A stretch of DNA of 46,044 nucleotides from assembly GCF_002095315.1 (NCBI RefSeq), contig NZ_MLFN01000031.1, forward strand, positions 1 through 46,044, given 5' to 3'. The notes below the pieces were generated by a model, which worked only from the letters and a program-made list of their open reading frames with translations, had not been told where the DNA came from and searched no databases. Positions 9,520 to 20,956 of this stretch are shown piece after piece. The DNA is from Pantoea conspicua (GTDB lineage Bacteria; Pseudomonadota; Gammaproteobacteria; Enterobacterales; Enterobacteriaceae). Every line of letters starts with the position of its first letter. Position 1 is the first letter of the stretch. The position numbers and the translations under genes were made by a program.

Positions 9520-9702
9520 AGCGTTTTTTCCATCAAAAAGTGAGAAGCGCGCAGTCGTGTTCATGAGGTTAAACAACTGTAGACATAAATAAGCTGGATG
9601 AACATTGCGCGACGGGATTTAACTGGCGCGGATTATGACCTGAATAAAAACTAAACGCACCAGTTAATTCGCGGCGCAAAACAGGATATTGTCGGGGAAG
9701 TG

Positions 9703-9737
9703 TAAAGAAAAGATGACGGGCCGGTTCCAGCCCGTCA
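9703..9737 (-). terminator. Intrinsic terminator after dapD
   Basis: The stem TGACGGGC (9714-9721) pairs with GCCCGTCA (9730-9737) around an 8-base loop. On the minus strand it is followed by the pyrimidine-rich tract complementary to 9704-9713. It begins 6 bases after the dapD stop. Confidence 0.8.
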
Positions 9738-9743
9738 CATAAA

Positions 9744-10568
9744 TCAGTCGATGGTGCGCAGCAGCTCGTTGATACCTGTTTTACCGAGCGTTTTTGCATC
9801 TACCTTCTTCACGATCACGGCACAGTAGAGGCTATAGCTACCATCTTTAGACGGCAGGTTACCCGAGACCACCACGGAGCCCGCAGGAACGCGGCCGTAA
9901 TGCACTTCACCGGTCTCGCGATCATAGATTTTGGTGCTCTGACCGATGTAAACGCCCATTGAGATGACTGAACCTTCTTCAACAATCACGCCTTCAACGA
10001 TTTCAGAGCGTGCGCCAATGAAGCAGTTGTCTTCGATAATGGTCGGGTTTGCCTGCAGCGGTTCCAGCACGCCACCGATACCCACGCCGCCAGAGAGATG
10101 AACGTTTTTACCGATCTGCGCACAGGAGCCGACGGTGGCCCAGGTATCTACCATGGTGCCTTCATCCACAAACGCGCCAATGTTGACGTAAGAAGGCATC
10201 AGCACGGTATTGCGGGCGATGTAGGCACCCTGACGCACCGCCGCGGGCGGCACCACGCGGAAACCCGCTTCTTTAAAACGCGCTTCATCCCAGCCCGCAA
10301 ATTTCATCGGCACTTTGTCGTAGAAACGGGTTTCAGCGCCTTCCATCACCTGGTTGTCGTTGATGCGGAAAGAGAGCAGCACCGCTTTCTTCAGCCACTG
10401 ATGCGTTACCCACTCGCCGTCGATCTTTTCGGAAACGCGCAGTGCACCGCTGTCCAGCAGAGAGATCACCTGGGTGATGGCATCACGGGTTTCGTTGTCG
10501 ACGCTGGCTGGGGTGATATCAGCACGACGTTCGAAGGCGGATTCAATAACGCTCTGTAACTGTTGCAT
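9744..10568 (-). CDS. dapD: DapD, tetrahydrodipicolinate N-succinyltransferase
   Basis: DapD transfers succinyl from succinyl-CoA to tetrahydrodipicolinate in the succinylase branch of diaminopimelate/lysine synthesis, which feeds peptidoglycan. From [15 protein letters not shown] it has 274 residues, the same as E. coli. The C-terminal two thirds form a left-handed beta-helix of hexapeptide repeats, seen as [18 protein letters not shown], then [15 protein letters not shown] and the [16 protein letters not shown] turns. An upstream ATG in the same frame is rejected because family similarity begins at MQQLQ. It lies downstream of glnD on the same strand with an 82-base gap. Confidence 0.97.
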   Translation of the reverse strand: MQQLQSVIESAFERRADITPASVDNETRDAITQVISLLDSGALRVSEKIDGEWVTHQWLKKAVLLSFRINDNQVMEGAETRFYDKVPMKFAGWDEARFKEAGFRVVPPAAVRQGAYIARNTVLMPSYVNIGAFVDEGTMVDTWATVGSCAQIGKNVHLSGGVGIGGVLEPLQANPTIIEDNCFIGARSEIVEGVIVEEGSVISMGVYIGQSTKIYDRETGEVHYGRVPAGSVVVSGNLPSKDGSYSLYCAVIVKKVDAKTLGKTGINELLRTID

Positions 10569-10650
10569 ATTTTTTCCTGATCTGTCATGTGCAGCGCCGG
10601 GCAATTCCCCGACACCAGTAAAAAGTTTAAGGTTCACAAATCGACTTTGG

Positions 10651-13305
10651 TCACACTTTATCGTTTGGATTAAGGGCTTCTGTCAACCGTTGTTGCAACG
10701 CTTTGCGCATTTCCTCATTCAGCGCCTGGCGCTCACTGTTGGCGAGAATAAACAAATCCTCGACCCGCTCACCGATGGTGCTGATGCGCGCGCCGTGCAG
10801 CGAGACGCCAAGATCGGCAAACACTTCACCGACCCGCGCCAGCAGGCCGGGCTGATCGAGCGCCACCAGTTCCAGGTAGCTACGGCGGTCGGTGTGGGTT
10901 GGCAGAAAATTGACTTCGGTATCCACGCTGAAGTGCTTCAGCCTGGCTGACGGACGACGGGTTCGCGGCGGCACCCAGTCTGACTGGGTAATCGCCTGTT
11001 CCAGCGCCTGAATAATCATCGGATGGCGGTCCGGCGACAGCGGGCTGCCATCGGGCTCCAGCACAATAAAGGTATCCATCGCCATGCCGTCGCGGCTGGT
11101 AAAGATTTGCGCATCGTGCACGCTGAGGTTGCGGCGATCCAGTTCGCCCGCTACTGCGGCAAACAGGTGTGGCCGATCCGGACTCCAGATAAAGATTTCG
11201 GTGCCGCCGCGCGTGGCCTGCGGGCTGACCAGCACCAGTGGTTTTGTCAGATCATGACCCATCAGATGCCGGGCATGCCAGGCGATCTGATTCGGCGTAT
11301 GCCGCAGGAAGTAGTCGGCGCGGCAGCGGTTCCAGATTTGGTGCAACCGCTCTTCATCGATATTGTCCATCCGCAGCAGCGCCAGCGCCTGCAGACGATG
11401 GTGGCGTACCCGTTCGCGCAGGTCCGGGCTGTTCTCCATGCCGCGCCGCAGCTGTTTCTCGGTGGCGAAAAACAGTTCGCGCAACAGGCTCTGCTTCCAG
11501 CTGTTCCACAGGCTTTCGTTGGTGGCACAGATATCCGCCACAGTCAGGCAGACCAGATAGCGTAGCCGGTTTTCATTCTGCATGACCTCGGCGAACTGCT
11601 GAATCACCGTCGGGTCCTGAATATCGCGGCGCTGCGCGGTGACCGACATCAGCAGATGATGACGCACCAGCCAGGCGACCAGCTGGGTTTCACGCGAGTT
11701 CAGGCCGTGCATTTCAGCGAAGTCGAGCGCATCCTGGGCGCCGAGAATCGAGTGATCGCCGCCGCGCCCTTTGGCGATGTCATGCAGCAGCGCAGCCATC
11801 AGCAACAGCTCCTGCTGTGGCAGACGCGGCCAGAGCTCAACGCACAGCGGATGTTGCGGTCGGGTGGTTTCGCTGGCGAAACTTTCCAGCTTCTGCAGCA
11901 CGCGAATGGTGTGCTCATCAACGGTATAGGCGTGGAACAGGTCGAACTGCATCTGGCCGACAATATGACCCCACAGCGGCGTATAAGCCCATAACACACT
12001 GTGACGATGCATTGGCACCAGCGCCCGGCTGACGGCACCAGGGTGACGCAGAATAGACATAAAGATGCGACGCGCCTCCGGGATCTGGCACAGTGGCTGT
12101 TTCAGATGGCGGCGCGCATGGCGCAAATGACGCAGAGTGGTGGAGTAGATGCCTTTAATGGCGTCGTTGCGCACCATGACGTAGAACATGCGCAGAATCG
12201 CCTGCGGTTCGCGCCTGAACAGGGTGGCATCGCGCAGATCAATCAGGTTGCCGCGCAGCTGAAAGTCATCGTCAATCGGGCAGGGCTTTTCGCTGGTCGG
12301 CAGCGCCAGTATCGCTTCATCGAACAGCTGCAGCAGCATCTGGTTCAGTTCGCCGATCCGGCGCGTCACCCGGTAAAAATCTTTCATCATCCGCTCAACC
12401 GGCTCGTTGCCTTCGCCCTGATAGTTCAGGCGTTGCGCCACGCTGAGCTGGCGATCGAACAGCAGTCGGTTGTCGTAGCGGGGCAGGGAGAGGTGCAGGG
12501 CGAAGCGGATGCGCCAGAGAAACGCCTGGCACTCGTTCAGTTCGCTGCGCTCCACTTCGGTGAGGAAACCGAAGCCGACCATCTCATCCAGCGTGGTGGC
12601 ACCAAAATGGCGGCGCGCCACCCATTGCAGGGTGTGGATATCGCGCAGGCCACCAGGACTGCTTTTAATGTCTGGTTCAAGGTTATAGCTGGTGCCGTGA
12701 TAGCGCTTGTGGCGCTCCTGCTGTTCTTCGATTTTGGCGGCGAAAAAGGATGACGAGGGCCAGAACCCGTCGCTGAAGACATTTTTCTGCAGCTCAAGGA
12801 ACAGCGCCACGTCACCGGTCAGCATCCGTGATTCAATCAGGTTGGTAGCCACGGTCAGATCCGATAAGCCTTCCAGCAGACACTCTTCCAGGGTGCGCAC
12901 GCTGTGGCCGACTTCCAGCTTCAGATCCCACATCAGGGTCAGCAACGCGCTGGTGCGCTGTGCCGCCTGGTCATCCAGCGGCTGACGGCTGAGGATCAGC
13001 ACGTCGATGTCTGACAGCGGATGCAGTTCGGCACGGCCATAACCGCCGACGGCCACCAGGGCGATATCGCTCATCGGATCAAAGCCAAAGAAGCGCCACA
13101 GGCGACGCAGCAGGCGATCGATAAACAGCGTGCGGGCATCAATCAGCGGCTCGACCGGTTCACCGGCGTCGAACGCGGCGGACAGATACAGATGAAACTG
13201 CTCCAGCCGCTGTTTCAGGATGTCGCGGGTGAGCTGATCGTCATCCCATTCGGCCGGGGAATCGACCAGACCGTTTTGTACCTCTTCCGACAGGCTCACG
13301 CTCAT
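10651..13305 (-). CDS. glnD: GlnD, PII uridylyltransferase/uridylyl-removing enzyme
   Basis: GlnD is the primary nitrogen sensor: it uridylylates PII (GlnB/GlnK) when glutamine is low and removes UMP when glutamine is high, thereby setting glutamine synthetase activity and NtrB/NtrC output. It has 884 residues (E. coli 890). The nucleotidyltransferase motif [18 protein letters not shown] (Gly87-Gly88, Asp99, Asp101) is near the N-terminus. The HD hydrolase motif [14 protein letters not shown] lies in the middle and two ACT domains occupy the last 200 residues ([20 protein letters not shown] and [22 protein letters not shown]). The N-terminal 45 residues diverge from E. coli, as usual. The start MSVSLSEE is chosen over an upstream ATG that would begin inside map. 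Confidence 0.96.
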   Translation of the reverse strand: MSVSLSEEVQNGLVDSPAEWDDDQLTRDILKQRLEQFHLYLSAAFDAGEPVEPLIDARTLFIDRLLRRLWRFFGFDPMSDIALVAVGGYGRAELHPLSDIDVLILSRQPLDDQAAQRTSALLTLMWDLKLEVGHSVRTLEECLLEGLSDLTVATNLIESRMLTGDVALFLELQKNVFSDGFWPSSSFFAAKIEEQQERHKRYHGTSYNLEPDIKSSPGGLRDIHTLQWVARRHFGATTLDEMVGFGFLTEVERSELNECQAFLWRIRFALHLSLPRYDNRLLFDRQLSVAQRLNYQGEGNEPVERMMKDFYRVTRRIGELNQMLLQLFDEAILALPTSEKPCPIDDDFQLRGNLIDLRDATLFRREPQAILRMFYVMVRNDAIKGIYSTTLRHLRHARRHLKQPLCQIPEARRIFMSILRHPGAVSRALVPMHRHSVLWAYTPLWGHIVGQMQFDLFHAYTVDEHTIRVLQKLESFASETTRPQHPLCVELWPRLPQQELLLMAALLHDIAKGRGGDHSILGAQDALDFAEMHGLNSRETQLVAWLVRHHLLMSVTAQRRDIQDPTVIQQFAEVMQNENRLRYLVCLTVADICATNESLWNSWKQSLLRELFFATEKQLRRGMENSPDLRERVRHHRLQALALLRMDNIDEERLHQIWNRCRADYFLRHTPNQIAWHARHLMGHDLTKPLVLVSPQATRGGTEIFIWSPDRPHLFAAVAGELDRRNLSVHDAQIFTSRDGMAMDTFIVLEPDGSPLSPDRHPMIIQALEQAITQSDWVPPRTRRPSARLKHFSVDTEVNFLPTHTDRRSYLELVALDQPGLLARVGEVFADLGVSLHGARISTIGERVEDLFILANSERQALNEEMRKALQQRLTEALNPNDKV

Positions 13306-13327
13306 GCAGCTCTTCTCTTCTTCAGCC

Positions 13328-13354
13328 AAAAAAAAGCCGGCATAGTGCCGGCTT
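13328..13354 (-). terminator. Intrinsic terminator between map and glnD
   Basis: The stem AAGCCGGC (13334-13341) and GCCGGCTT (13347-13354) with a 5-base loop is followed on the minus strand by eight Ts (A run 13328-13335). It lies 19 bases beyond the map stop and only 23 bases before the glnD start, so glnD needs read-through or an internal promoter. Confidence 0.88.
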
Positions 13355-13372
13355 GATTCTGTAATAGGGGAA

Positions 13373-14167
13373 TTACCCTTCAGCAACCAGCACCGCAGGC
13401 AGGGTGTCATCTTTGCGCAGGGTTAAGATCTCACAACCGTTTTCCGTCACCACAATAGTATGCTCATACTGCGCGGACAAGCTGCGATCTTTGGTTTTTA
13501 CCGTCCAGCCATCTTTCATGGTGCGGATGCGGTAATCGCCCGCATTGACCATCGGTTCTACGGTAAAGGTCATGCCCGCCTGCAGCACCACGCCGCCATC
13601 GTCCGCATCGTAATGCAGCACCTGTGGTTCTTCATGGAAGCCCTTGCCGATGCCGTGACCGCAATACTCACGCACTACCGAGAAGTCATTTGCCTCAACA
13701 TATTTCTGAATCGCGCGGCCCAGCTCACGCAGACGGATGCCTGGCTTAATCAGACGCAACGAAAGATAGAGACTCTCCTGAGTGACGCGGCACAGACGCT
13801 CGCCCTGAATGGTTGGCTTGCCGACGATAAACATCTTAGAGGTGTCGCCGTGGTACGCATCTTTAATCACGGTGACATCAATATTGATGATGTCGCCATC
13901 TTTTAACTGGCGGTCATCACTGGGGATACCGTGACAGACCACTTCATTGACCGAAATGCAGACCGATTTCGGAAAGCCGTGGTAGCCCAGACAGGCAGAA
14001 ACCGCCTGCTGGTGCTGCGTGATGTAGTCGTGGCAGATGCGGTCCAGTTCACCGGTGGTGACACCCGGTTGAACATGGGGCTCGATCATCTCCAGCACCT
14101 CGGCAGCCAGACGGCCAGCAACGCGCATTTTTTCGATTTCTTCAGGGGTTTTAATTGAAATTGCCAT
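13373..14167 (-). CDS. map: Map, type I methionine aminopeptidase
   Basis: Map removes the initiator methionine from nascent proteins whose second residue is small, acting at the ribosome. It has 264 residues from [15 protein letters not shown], the same as E. coli. The five metal ligands are in place: two aspartates ([19 protein letters not shown]), His in [12 protein letters not shown], Glu in FTVEPMV and Glu in [10 protein letters not shown]. It is divergent from rpsB. An in-frame ATG five codons upstream has no family support. Confidence 0.97.
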   Translation of the reverse strand: MAISIKTPEEIEKMRVAGRLAAEVLEMIEPHVQPGVTTGELDRICHDYITQHQQAVSACLGYHGFPKSVCISVNEVVCHGIPSDDRQLKDGDIINIDVTVIKDAYHGDTSKMFIVGKPTIQGERLCRVTQESLYLSLRLIKPGIRLRELGRAIQKYVEANDFSVVREYCGHGIGKGFHEEPQVLHYDADDGGVVLQAGMTFTVEPMVNAGDYRIRTMKDGWTVKTKDRSLSAQYEHTIVVTENGCEILTLRKDDTLPAVLVAEG

Positions 14168-14285
14168 TAAATTAATCCGCATTTGTCGAAATTTTCGACA
14201 ATAATGAACTCTGTGCTGTCATGTTAGCAGTCAGCAAAAGGGCTGCCAAATAGAGAACACGCTGGCCGCGGTCAGCGATCATTTA

Positions 14286-14315
14286 TTGGCGTCCAGGGCG
14301 TGGTTATGGTATAAA
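14286..14315 (+). promoter_or_regulatory. Sigma-70 promoter candidate for rpsB-tsf
   Basis: TTGGCG at 14286-14291 and TATAAA at 14310-14315 with an 18-base spacer, followed by a GC-rich start region (GCGCGCC) typical of stringently controlled ribosomal promoters. It lies about 170 bases before rpsB, within the 316-base map-rpsB gap. Confidence 0.62.
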
Positions 14316-14319
14316 GCGC

Positions 14320-15209
<890 letters not shown>

Positions 15210-15256
15210 TAAGGTTTGCTCTGCATAAGAGCCCTTAGTATTCAGATGTGATCTGT

Positions 15257-15285
15257 AAGGGGCCATTGCTGGCCCCTTTATTTTA
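15257..15285 (+). terminator. Attenuator/terminator between rpsB and tsf
   Basis: The stem AAGGGGCC (15257-15264) and GGCCCCTT (15271-15278) with a 6-base loop is followed by TTATTTTAT. In E. coli a partial terminator also separates rpsB from tsf and sets their ratio. Confidence 0.82.
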
Positions 15286-15390
15286 TCTAAGTCTGTCACG
15301 CTCCCTTTGGGACAGCGGGACAGAGTAAATTTTCCGCAAATAAGTGTCTGCGGGTGCAAACGTACCGGGGCACGAACCGAGGATTCTGGA

Positions 15391-16242
15391 ATGGCTGACA
15401 TTACCGCTGCATTGGTAAAAGAACTGCGCGAGCGTACTGGCGCGGGCATGATGGACTGCAAAAAAGCGCTGACTGAAGCGAACGGCGACATTGAGCTGGC
15501 GATTGAGAACATGCGTAAGTCTGGCGCAATCAAAGCAGCGAAAAAAGCAGGCAACGTTGCTGCTGATGGCGTAATCAAAACCAAAATCGTTGGTGACTAC
15601 GGTGTGATTCTGGAAGTGAACTGCCAGACTGACTTCGTTGCGAAAGATGGTGGTTTCCAGGCATTTGCAGACAAAGTTCTGGATGCAGCTGCAGCGGATC
15701 GCGTCACTGACGTTGAAGTACTGAAAGCGCAGTTCGAAGAAGAGCGCGTTGCGCTGGTGGCTAAAATCGGTGAGAACATCAACATCCGCCGTGTGGCAAT
15801 CCTGGAAGGCGCAGAGCTGGGCAGCTACCTGCACGGCGCACGCATCGGCGTACTGGTTTCAACCACTGGCGCAAACGAAGATCTGATCAAGCAGATCGCG
15901 ATGCACGTTGCGGCGAGCAAGCCTGAGTTTGTTAAGCCAGAAGACGTTTCTGCCGACGTGGTAGAGAAAGAGTACCAGGTTCAGCTGGACATCGCGATGC
16001 AGTCTGGCAAGCCAAAAGAGATTGCAGAGAAGATGGTTGAAGGCCGTATGAAGAAATTCACCGGCGAAGTTTCTCTGACCGGCCAGGCTTTCGTTATCGA
16101 CCCAAGCAAAACCGTTGGCCAGGCGCTGAAAGAGCAGGGCGCTGACGTCATCAATTTCATCCGCTTCGAAGTGGGTGAAGGCATCGAGAAAGTTGAGTCT
16201 GACTTCGCTGCAGAAGTTGCAGCCATGTCCAAACAGTCTTAA
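15391..16242 (+). CDS. tsf: Tsf, elongation factor Ts
   Basis: EF-Ts is the guanine-nucleotide exchange factor that recycles EF-Tu from the GDP to the GTP form. The 283-residue length equals E. coli. It begins [27 protein letters not shown], the UBA-like N-terminal module, and has the key TDFVAK segment (Asp80-Phe81) that inserts into EF-Tu. The dimerisation core follows, and the C-terminal module includes [19 protein letters not shown]. Upstream in-frame extension through the leader is not used since the family begins MADIT. Confidence 0.99.
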   Translation: MADITAALVKELRERTGAGMMDCKKALTEANGDIELAIENMRKSGAIKAAKKAGNVAADGVIKTKIVGDYGVILEVNCQTDFVAKDGGFQAFADKVLDAAAADRVTDVEVLKAQFEEERVALVAKIGENINIRRVAILEGAELGSYLHGARIGVLVSTTGANEDLIKQIAMHVAASKPEFVKPEDVSADVVEKEYQVQLDIAMQSGKPKEIAEKMVEGRMKKFTGEVSLTGQAFVIDPSKTVGQALKEQGADVINFIRFEVGEGIEKVESDFAAEVAAMSKQS

Positions 16243-16250
16243 TGCTTTGA

Positions 16251-16280
16251 AAGAACCGCCAGAAGGCGGTTCTTTTTTGT
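16251..16280 (+). terminator. Intrinsic terminator after tsf
   Basis: A 10-bp stem (AAGAACCGCC 16251-16260, GGCGGTTCTT 16265-16274) with a 4-base AGAA loop and a continuing T run ends the rpsB-tsf operon. Confidence 0.95.
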
Positions 16281-16399
16281 CTGTGAACCGCAACAGAGAC
16301 GTTTTCAGTTTCATCCCAATAGCAATTTGATTGCGGTAAGCGGATGATCGATCAGATTTTACTTCTCCTTATCACCCTATCTTCCAGGAAGAACTGACC

Positions 16400-17125
16400 A
16401 TGGCGACCAACGCAAAACCTGTTTATCAACGTATCCTGCTGAAACTGAGCGGCGAAGCCCTGCAAGGCGCTGAAGGTTTTGGTATCGACGCGAGTGTGCT
16501 TGACCGTATGGCACAAGAGGTTAAAGAGCTGGTTGAACTGGGCATCCAGGTTGGCGTTGTGATTGGCGGGGGTAACCTGTTCCGTGGCGCAGGCCTGGCA
16601 CAGGCGGGCATGAACCGCGTCGTGGGCGACCATATGGGAATGCTGGCAACCGTGATGAACGGCCTGGCAATGCGTGATGCACTGCACCGCGCCTATGTGA
16701 ACGCACGTCTGATGTCGGCAATTCCACTGAATGGCGTCTGTGACAACTACAGCTGGGCGGAGGCGATTAGCCTGCTGCGCAACAACCGCGTGGTGATTTT
16801 CTCCGCCGGTACCGGTAACCCGTTCTTCACCACTGACTCTGCTGCCTGCCTGCGCGGTATTGAGATTGAAGCCGACGTGGTACTGAAAGCAACCAAGGTT
16901 GATGGCGTCTACTCTGCCGACCCGGTGAAAACCCCGGACGCGACGCTGTATGAACAGCTGACCTACGCTGAAGTGCTGGATCAGGAGCTGAAAGTGATGG
17001 ATCTTGCCGCCTTCACTCTGGCGCGTGACCACAAATTGCCGATCCGCGTTTTCAACATGAATAAACCTGGCGCACTGCGTCGCGTAGTGATGGGTGAAAA
17101 AGAAGGCACCCTGATTACGCATTAA
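16400..17125 (+). CDS. pyrH: PyrH, uridylate kinase
   Basis: PyrH phosphorylates UMP to UDP, a required step in pyrimidine nucleotide synthesis; it is a hexamer of the amino-acid kinase fold. The 241 residues equal E. coli. Visible motifs are [13 protein letters not shown] (phosphate loop), [13 protein letters not shown], the allosteric and UMP-binding stretch [14 protein letters not shown], and [12 protein letters not shown]. It stands between the tsf terminator and frr. Confidence 0.98.
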   Translation: MATNAKPVYQRILLKLSGEALQGAEGFGIDASVLDRMAQEVKELVELGIQVGVVIGGGNLFRGAGLAQAGMNRVVGDHMGMLATVMNGLAMRDALHRAYVNARLMSAIPLNGVCDNYSWAEAISLLRNNRVVIFSAGTGNPFFTTDSAACLRGIEIEADVVLKATKVDGVYSADPVKTPDATLYEQLTYAEVLDQELKVMDLAAFTLARDHKLPIRVFNMNKPGALRRVVMGEKEGTLITH

Positions 17126-17161
17126 TACCCGAGGCGAGATAAAATAAGGTATATTCTGTCA

Positions 17162-17183
17162 GCGCGATGATAATGCATCGCGC
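17162..17183 (+). other. Perfect hairpin in the pyrH-frr gap
   Basis: GCGCGATG (17162-17169) and CATCGCGC (17176-17183) form an 8-bp stem with a 6-base loop, with no T run after it. A TATATT just upstream (near 17150) could be a -10 of an frr promoter, in which case the hairpin opens the frr leader. Confidence 0.5.
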
Positions 17184-17268
17184 ACCAGTCAGGATTATCG
17201 ATGATTATCGATCCCGCTTCCGGTTATGCCGGAACTGGCCAGGTCAAACCGAATCCAAGGGTTTCAAC

Positions 17269-17826
17269 GTGATTAACGACATCAAAAAAGATGCTGATAC
17301 GCGCATGGAAAAATGCGTCGAAGCATTCAAAACCACCATCAGCAAAGTGCGCACCGGTCGTGCTTCACCTTCGCTGCTCGACGGCATCATCGTCGAATAT
17401 TACGGTACGCCAACGCCGCTGCGTCAGCTCGCCTCCGTCACCGTGGAAGATTCACGCACGCTGAAAATCAACGTGTTTGATCGCTCACTCGGTCCGGCAG
17501 TCGAAAAGGCGATCATGACCTCCGATCTGGGCCTGAACCCAAGTTCAGCCGGTACGGATATTCGTGTTCCGCTGCCTGCACTGACGGAAGAACGCCGTAA
17601 AGACCTGATCAAAATCGTGCGCGGCGAAGCCGAGCAGGGCCGCGTGTCGGTACGTAACGTCCGTCGCGATGCCAACGATAAAATCAAAGCGCTGCTGAAA
17701 GATAAAGAGATCAGCGAAGACGATGAGCGTCGTGCGCAGGATGAAATTCAGAAAATGACCGATGCACACATCAAGAAAGTTGATGCTGCACTGTCAGAAA
17801 AAGAGACGGAGCTGATGGATTTCTGA
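17269..17826 (+). CDS. frr: Frr, ribosome recycling factor
   Basis: Frr splits post-termination ribosomes together with EF-G. The 185 residues equal E. coli. The start is GTG at 17269 ([13 protein letters not shown]), with CAAGGG just upstream; the E. coli gene also begins with GTG. The two long helices of domain I are evident in [20 protein letters not shown] and in the charged C-terminal half ([20 protein letters not shown]). The frame is open back to 17167, but that part belongs to the leader. Confidence 0.98.
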   Translation: MINDIKKDADTRMEKCVEAFKTTISKVRTGRASPSLLDGIIVEYYGTPTPLRQLASVTVEDSRTLKINVFDRSLGPAVEKAIMTSDLGLNPSSAGTDIRVPLPALTEERRKDLIKIVRGEAEQGRVSVRNVRRDANDKIKALLKDKEISEDDERRAQDEIQKMTDAHIKKVDAALSEKETELMDF

Positions 17827-17941
17827 TCCCATCACTGCCGGACAAAACGCCGTACAGAGAGGTATTCGTATGAATGCGACATCTGGCGGCGTTTTACATT
17901 GTGCCTGCGGGCACGTCTGTTGACTTCACATGGATAGCATC

Positions 17942-19138
17942 ATGAAGCGATTAACTCTGCTGGGCTCAACCGGGTCAATCGGCACCAGTACCCTGGCGGT
18001 GGTTCGTGCCAATCCGGAGCGTTACCAGATCACGGCGCTGGTTGCCGGTCACAACGTGGCGCTGATGGCCGAACAGTGTGCCACTTTCCATCCGCGCTAC
18101 GCCGCAATGGCTGATGAAACCTCAGCGGCCGCGTTGCGTGAGCGACTGAGAGCACTCAAGGTAAACACTGAAGTGCTCTCCGGCGTTCAGGCAGCCTGTG
18201 AGCTGGCGGCACTGGATGACGTCGATCAGGTGATGGCGGCGATTGTCGGCGCATCCGGTCTGCTGCCGACGCTGGCAGCGATCCGCGCCGGCAAAACCGT
18301 GCTGCTGGCGAATAAAGAATCGCTTGTCACCTGCGGCCGTTTATTTATGGAGGCGGTGCGCCATCATAATGCCCAATTACTGCCGGTCGACAGCGAGCAT
18401 AACGCCATTTTTCAGAGTTTACCGGCTACCATCCAGCATCAGTTAGGTTACGCTGACCTGCAGGATAACGGCATTGAGTCGATTATCCTTACGGGATCAG
18501 GTGGTCCTTTTCGTGACACAGATTTAGCGGATCTCAGCGCCATGTCGCCGGATCAGGCTTGTGCACATCCGAACTGGTCAATGGGGCGAAAAATCTCCGT
18601 TGATTCGGCCACCATGATGAATAAAGGTCTTGAGTACATTGAAGCCCGTTGGCTGTTTAATGCCAGCGCAGCGCAGATGGAAGTGATACTGCACCCACAA
18701 TCGGTGATTCACTCCATGGTGCGATACTGCGATGGCAGCGTGCTGGCTCAGTTGGGTTCTCCCGATATGCGTACGCCGATTGCCCACAGCATGGCCTGGC
18801 CTGCGCGTATTCACGCGGGCGTCACGCCGCTGGATTTCACCCGCATGTCGGCGCTGACGTTTGCAGAACCTGATTTTGGTCGCTATCCCTGTCTGAAGCT
18901 GGCGATTGACGCTTGTGAAGCAGGGCAGGCGGCAACCACCACGCTCAATGCTGCCAACGAGGTTGCCGTTGCGGCTTTCCTGAATCACCAGATTCGCTTT
19001 ACCGACATCGCCGCGCTGAACAGCGCTGTGCTGGCGGCGCAGGCGTGTCCGGAACCCGATTCGGTGGACGCTGTCCTTGAAATCGATCGCACCGCACGCG
19101 CGCTGGCGACAGAAACGTTGTCGCGCTTCACGTCGTGA
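17942..19138 (+). CDS. dxr: Dxr (IspC), 1-deoxy-D-xylulose-5-phosphate reductoisomerase
   Basis: Dxr converts deoxyxylulose phosphate to 2-C-methyl-D-erythritol 4-phosphate with NADPH in the MEP isoprenoid pathway and is the target of fosmidomycin. From [14 protein letters not shown] it has 398 residues, the same as E. coli. Residues 8-14 (GSTGSIG) bind [30 protein letters not shown] (metal-binding Asp and Glu) and [17 protein letters not shown] are the catalytic blocks. Another ATG lies 12 bases earlier (17930); the later one fits the family. Upstream at 17842-17895 an imperfect AAAACGCCG/CGGCGTTTT inverted repeat suggests a weak terminator after frr. Confidence 0.97.
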   Translation: MKRLTLLGSTGSIGTSTLAVVRANPERYQITALVAGHNVALMAEQCATFHPRYAAMADETSAAALRERLRALKVNTEVLSGVQAACELAALDDVDQVMAAIVGASGLLPTLAAIRAGKTVLLANKESLVTCGRLFMEAVRHHNAQLLPVDSEHNAIFQSLPATIQHQLGYADLQDNGIESIILTGSGGPFRDTDLADLSAMSPDQACAHPNWSMGRKISVDSATMMNKGLEYIEARWLFNASAAQMEVILHPQSVIHSMVRYCDGSVLAQLGSPDMRTPIAHSMAWPARIHAGVTPLDFTRMSALTFAEPDFGRYPCLKLAIDACEAGQAATTTLNAANEVAVAAFLNHQIRFTDIAALNSAVLAAQACPEPDSVDAVLEIDRTARALATETLSRFTS

Positions 19139-19159
19139 CGCCGATCGTTATGAGGCCAT

Positions 19160-19188
19160 TTGTTCGCTTCGGGTGAAAATGGTATAGT
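19160..19188 (+). promoter_or_regulatory. Sigma-70 promoter candidate for uppS
   Basis: TTGTTC at 19160-19165 and TATAGT at 19183-19188 with a 17-base spacer. It lies 128 bases before uppS, just past the dxr stop, giving a long structured leader. Confidence 0.6.
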
Positions 19189-19213
19189 CGCTGGCTCGCG
19201 TTTCACGGTCTGT

Positions 19214-19249
19214 CACCGAATTCGGTGTAGCCTGACACAAGGTGTCAGG
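19214..19249 (+). other. Paired palindromes in the uppS leader
   Basis: A perfect 14-base palindrome CACCGAATTCGGTG (19214-19227) is followed 3 bases later by an 8-bp hairpin CCTGACAC/GTGTCAGG (19231-19238 with 19242-19249, 3-base loop). No T run follows. They may be leader RNA stems or a protein operator. Confidence 0.5.
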
Positions 19250-19315
19250 ATTTGGATCGGGCGCAATGTATTCAGAAACCACAGCATTTCTGATGAAAGG
19301 AATAGAGTACGCTTT

Positions 19316-20068
19316 ATGTCGTCTAACAATCACAACAACACTGATGACCAGCAGGGAACCGGTCCGCGCCACGTCGCTATCATCATGGATGGCAATGGTC
19401 GCTGGGCCAAAAATCAGGGAAAATTGCGTATCTCCGGCCACAAAGCGGGCGTGAAATCGGTTCGCCGCGCTGTCAGTTTTGCCGTGAGTAACAACCTTGA
19501 GGCGCTGACGCTCTATGCTTTCAGTAGCGAAAACTGGAGCCGTCCGGCGCAGGAAGTCACCGCATTAATGGAGCTGTTTGTCTGGGCACTCGACAGTGAA
19601 GTAAAGAGCCTGCACAAGCACAATGTTCGTTTACGCATCATTGGCGATACCAGCCGGTTCAGCCCGCGCATTCAGGAGCGGATTCGTCGTTCTGAGGCGC
19701 TGACCGAAAATAATGATGGCCTGACGCTTAACATCGCTGCTAACTACGGCGGCCGTTGGGATATTATCGAAGGCGTAAAAAAACTGGCAGAACAGGTGCA
19801 GGAAGGTTTACTGCGTCCTGACCAGATTACCGAAGAGAGCCTGACGTCGCAGCTTTGTATGCATGAACTGGCGCCAGTGGATTTAGTGATAAGGACCGGG
19901 GGAGAGCATCGGATTAGCAACTTCCTGCTGTGGCAAATTGCCTATGCTGAATTCTATTTTACCGATGTGCTCTGGCCGGATTTCGATGAACACATTTTTG
20001 AAGGTGCACTGAATGCATTCTCTCTGCGGGAGCGTCGTTTTGGCGGCGCTGCACCAGGCGGCGCCTGA
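19316..20068 (+). CDS. uppS: UppS (IspU), undecaprenyl diphosphate synthase
   Basis: UppS condenses farnesyl diphosphate with eight isopentenyl diphosphates to make C55 undecaprenyl diphosphate, the lipid carrier for peptidoglycan and O-antigen. The product has 250 residues (E. coli 253). The catalytic Asp25 lies in HVAIIMDGNGRWA, and the product-site block is VDLVIRTGGEHRISNFLLWQ followed by AEFYFTDVLWPDF. The ATG at 19316 is chosen because the family begins just before HVAIIMDGNG; the frame is open back to 19160 without similarity. Confidence 0.97.
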   Translation: MSSNNHNNTDDQQGTGPRHVAIIMDGNGRWAKNQGKLRISGHKAGVKSVRRAVSFAVSNNLEALTLYAFSSENWSRPAQEVTALMELFVWALDSEVKSLHKHNVRLRIIGDTSRFSPRIQERIRRSEALTENNDGLTLNIAANYGGRWDIIEGVKKLAEQVQEGLLRPDQITEESLTSQLCMHELAPVDLVIRTGGEHRISNFLLWQIAYAEFYFTDVLWPDFDEHIFEGALNAFSLRERRFGGAAPGGA

Positions 20069-20086
20069 GCAATCTGGGGGTAACCT

Positions 20087-20944
20087 TTGCTGAAGTCTCG
20101 TCTGATTACCGCGTTGATATTAATTCCGCTGGTAATTGCTGCTCTGTTCTGGTTACCGCCGGTGGGTTTTGCTATTACAACCCTCGTTATCTGCATGCTG
20201 GCTGCCTGGGAATGGGGGCAACTGGCCGGCATGGCCTCCCGTCAACAACGCATCTGGCTGGCCGTGCTCTGTGGGCTGCTGCTGGCGCTGATGCTATTTA
20301 CCTTGCCACCCTATCAACATGATGTGCATCTGCCGCAGGTCGCGACATCGCTTTGGGCGTCGCTGGTGTGGTGGGTCGTTGCGCTGCTGTTGGTGCTCTC
20401 CTATCCTGCTTCGGCGTCGTTCTGGCGTCATTCGCGTCCGCTCCGGTTACTGTTTGGCGTGTTAACGCTGGTGCCTTTCTTCTGGGGCATGATGGCGCTG
20501 CGTCAGTATCATTACGATACCGACCATTTCGCCGGTGCCTGGTGGCTGCTGTTTGTGATGTTGCTGGTGTGGGGCGCCGACTCGGGTGCCTACATGTTTG
20601 GCAAAATGTTTGGTAAGCACAAGCTGGCACCGAAAGTCTCTCCGGGTAAAACCTGGGAAGGTTTTTTCGGCGGTCTGGTGTCGTCGGCGCTGATTGCACT
20701 GCTGTTTGCCACGCTGGCACCGCTGACAGTATCAGCCGGCACGCTGGTAATCTGCGCGATTATCGCCACGCTGGCCTCGGTGCTGGGTGACCTTACCGAG
20801 AGCATGTTCAAACGTGAAGCGGGCATTAAAGACAGTGGTAATCTGATTCCCGGTCACGGCGGCATTCTGGATCGCATCGATAGTCTGACTGCGGCAGTGC
20901 CGGTGTTTGCCTGTTTATTGCTGTTGGTGTTCCGCACCCTTTAA
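20087..20944 (+). CDS. cdsA: CdsA, phosphatidate cytidylyltransferase
   Basis: CdsA makes CDP-diacylglycerol from phosphatidic acid and CTP, the branch point for all phospholipids. The 285 residues equal E. coli. The start codon is TTG at 20087, supported by GGGGG and TAAC upstream and by the E. coli gene, which also uses TTG. The protein is a multi-span membrane protein (about eight hydrophobic segments). The family signature is seen near the C-terminus: SMFKREAGIKDSGNLIPGHG followed by GILDRIDS. It follows uppS by 18 bases and precedes rseP by 12. Confidence 0.97.
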   Translation: MLKSRLITALILIPLVIAALFWLPPVGFAITTLVICMLAAWEWGQLAGMASRQQRIWLAVLCGLLLALMLFTLPPYQHDVHLPQVATSLWASLVWWVVALLLVLSYPASASFWRHSRPLRLLFGVLTLVPFFWGMMALRQYHYDTDHFAGAWWLLFVMLLVWGADSGAYMFGKMFGKHKLAPKVSPGKTWEGFFGGLVSSALIALLFATLAPLTVSAGTLVICAIIATLASVLGDLTESMFKREAGIKDSGNLIPGHGGILDRIDSLTAAVPVFACLLLLVFRTL

Positions 20945-20956
20945 GGACAGGCAACG

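Noticed and set aside
12001..12753. Open frame of 250 codons opposite glnD
   Set aside because: Antisense shadow of glnD, rich in Gln/Arg/His, with no upstream ribosome site.
16352..17122. Open frame of 256 codons opposite pyrH
   Set aside because: Mirror of highly biased pyrH codons; composition and lack of a start context argue against a gene.
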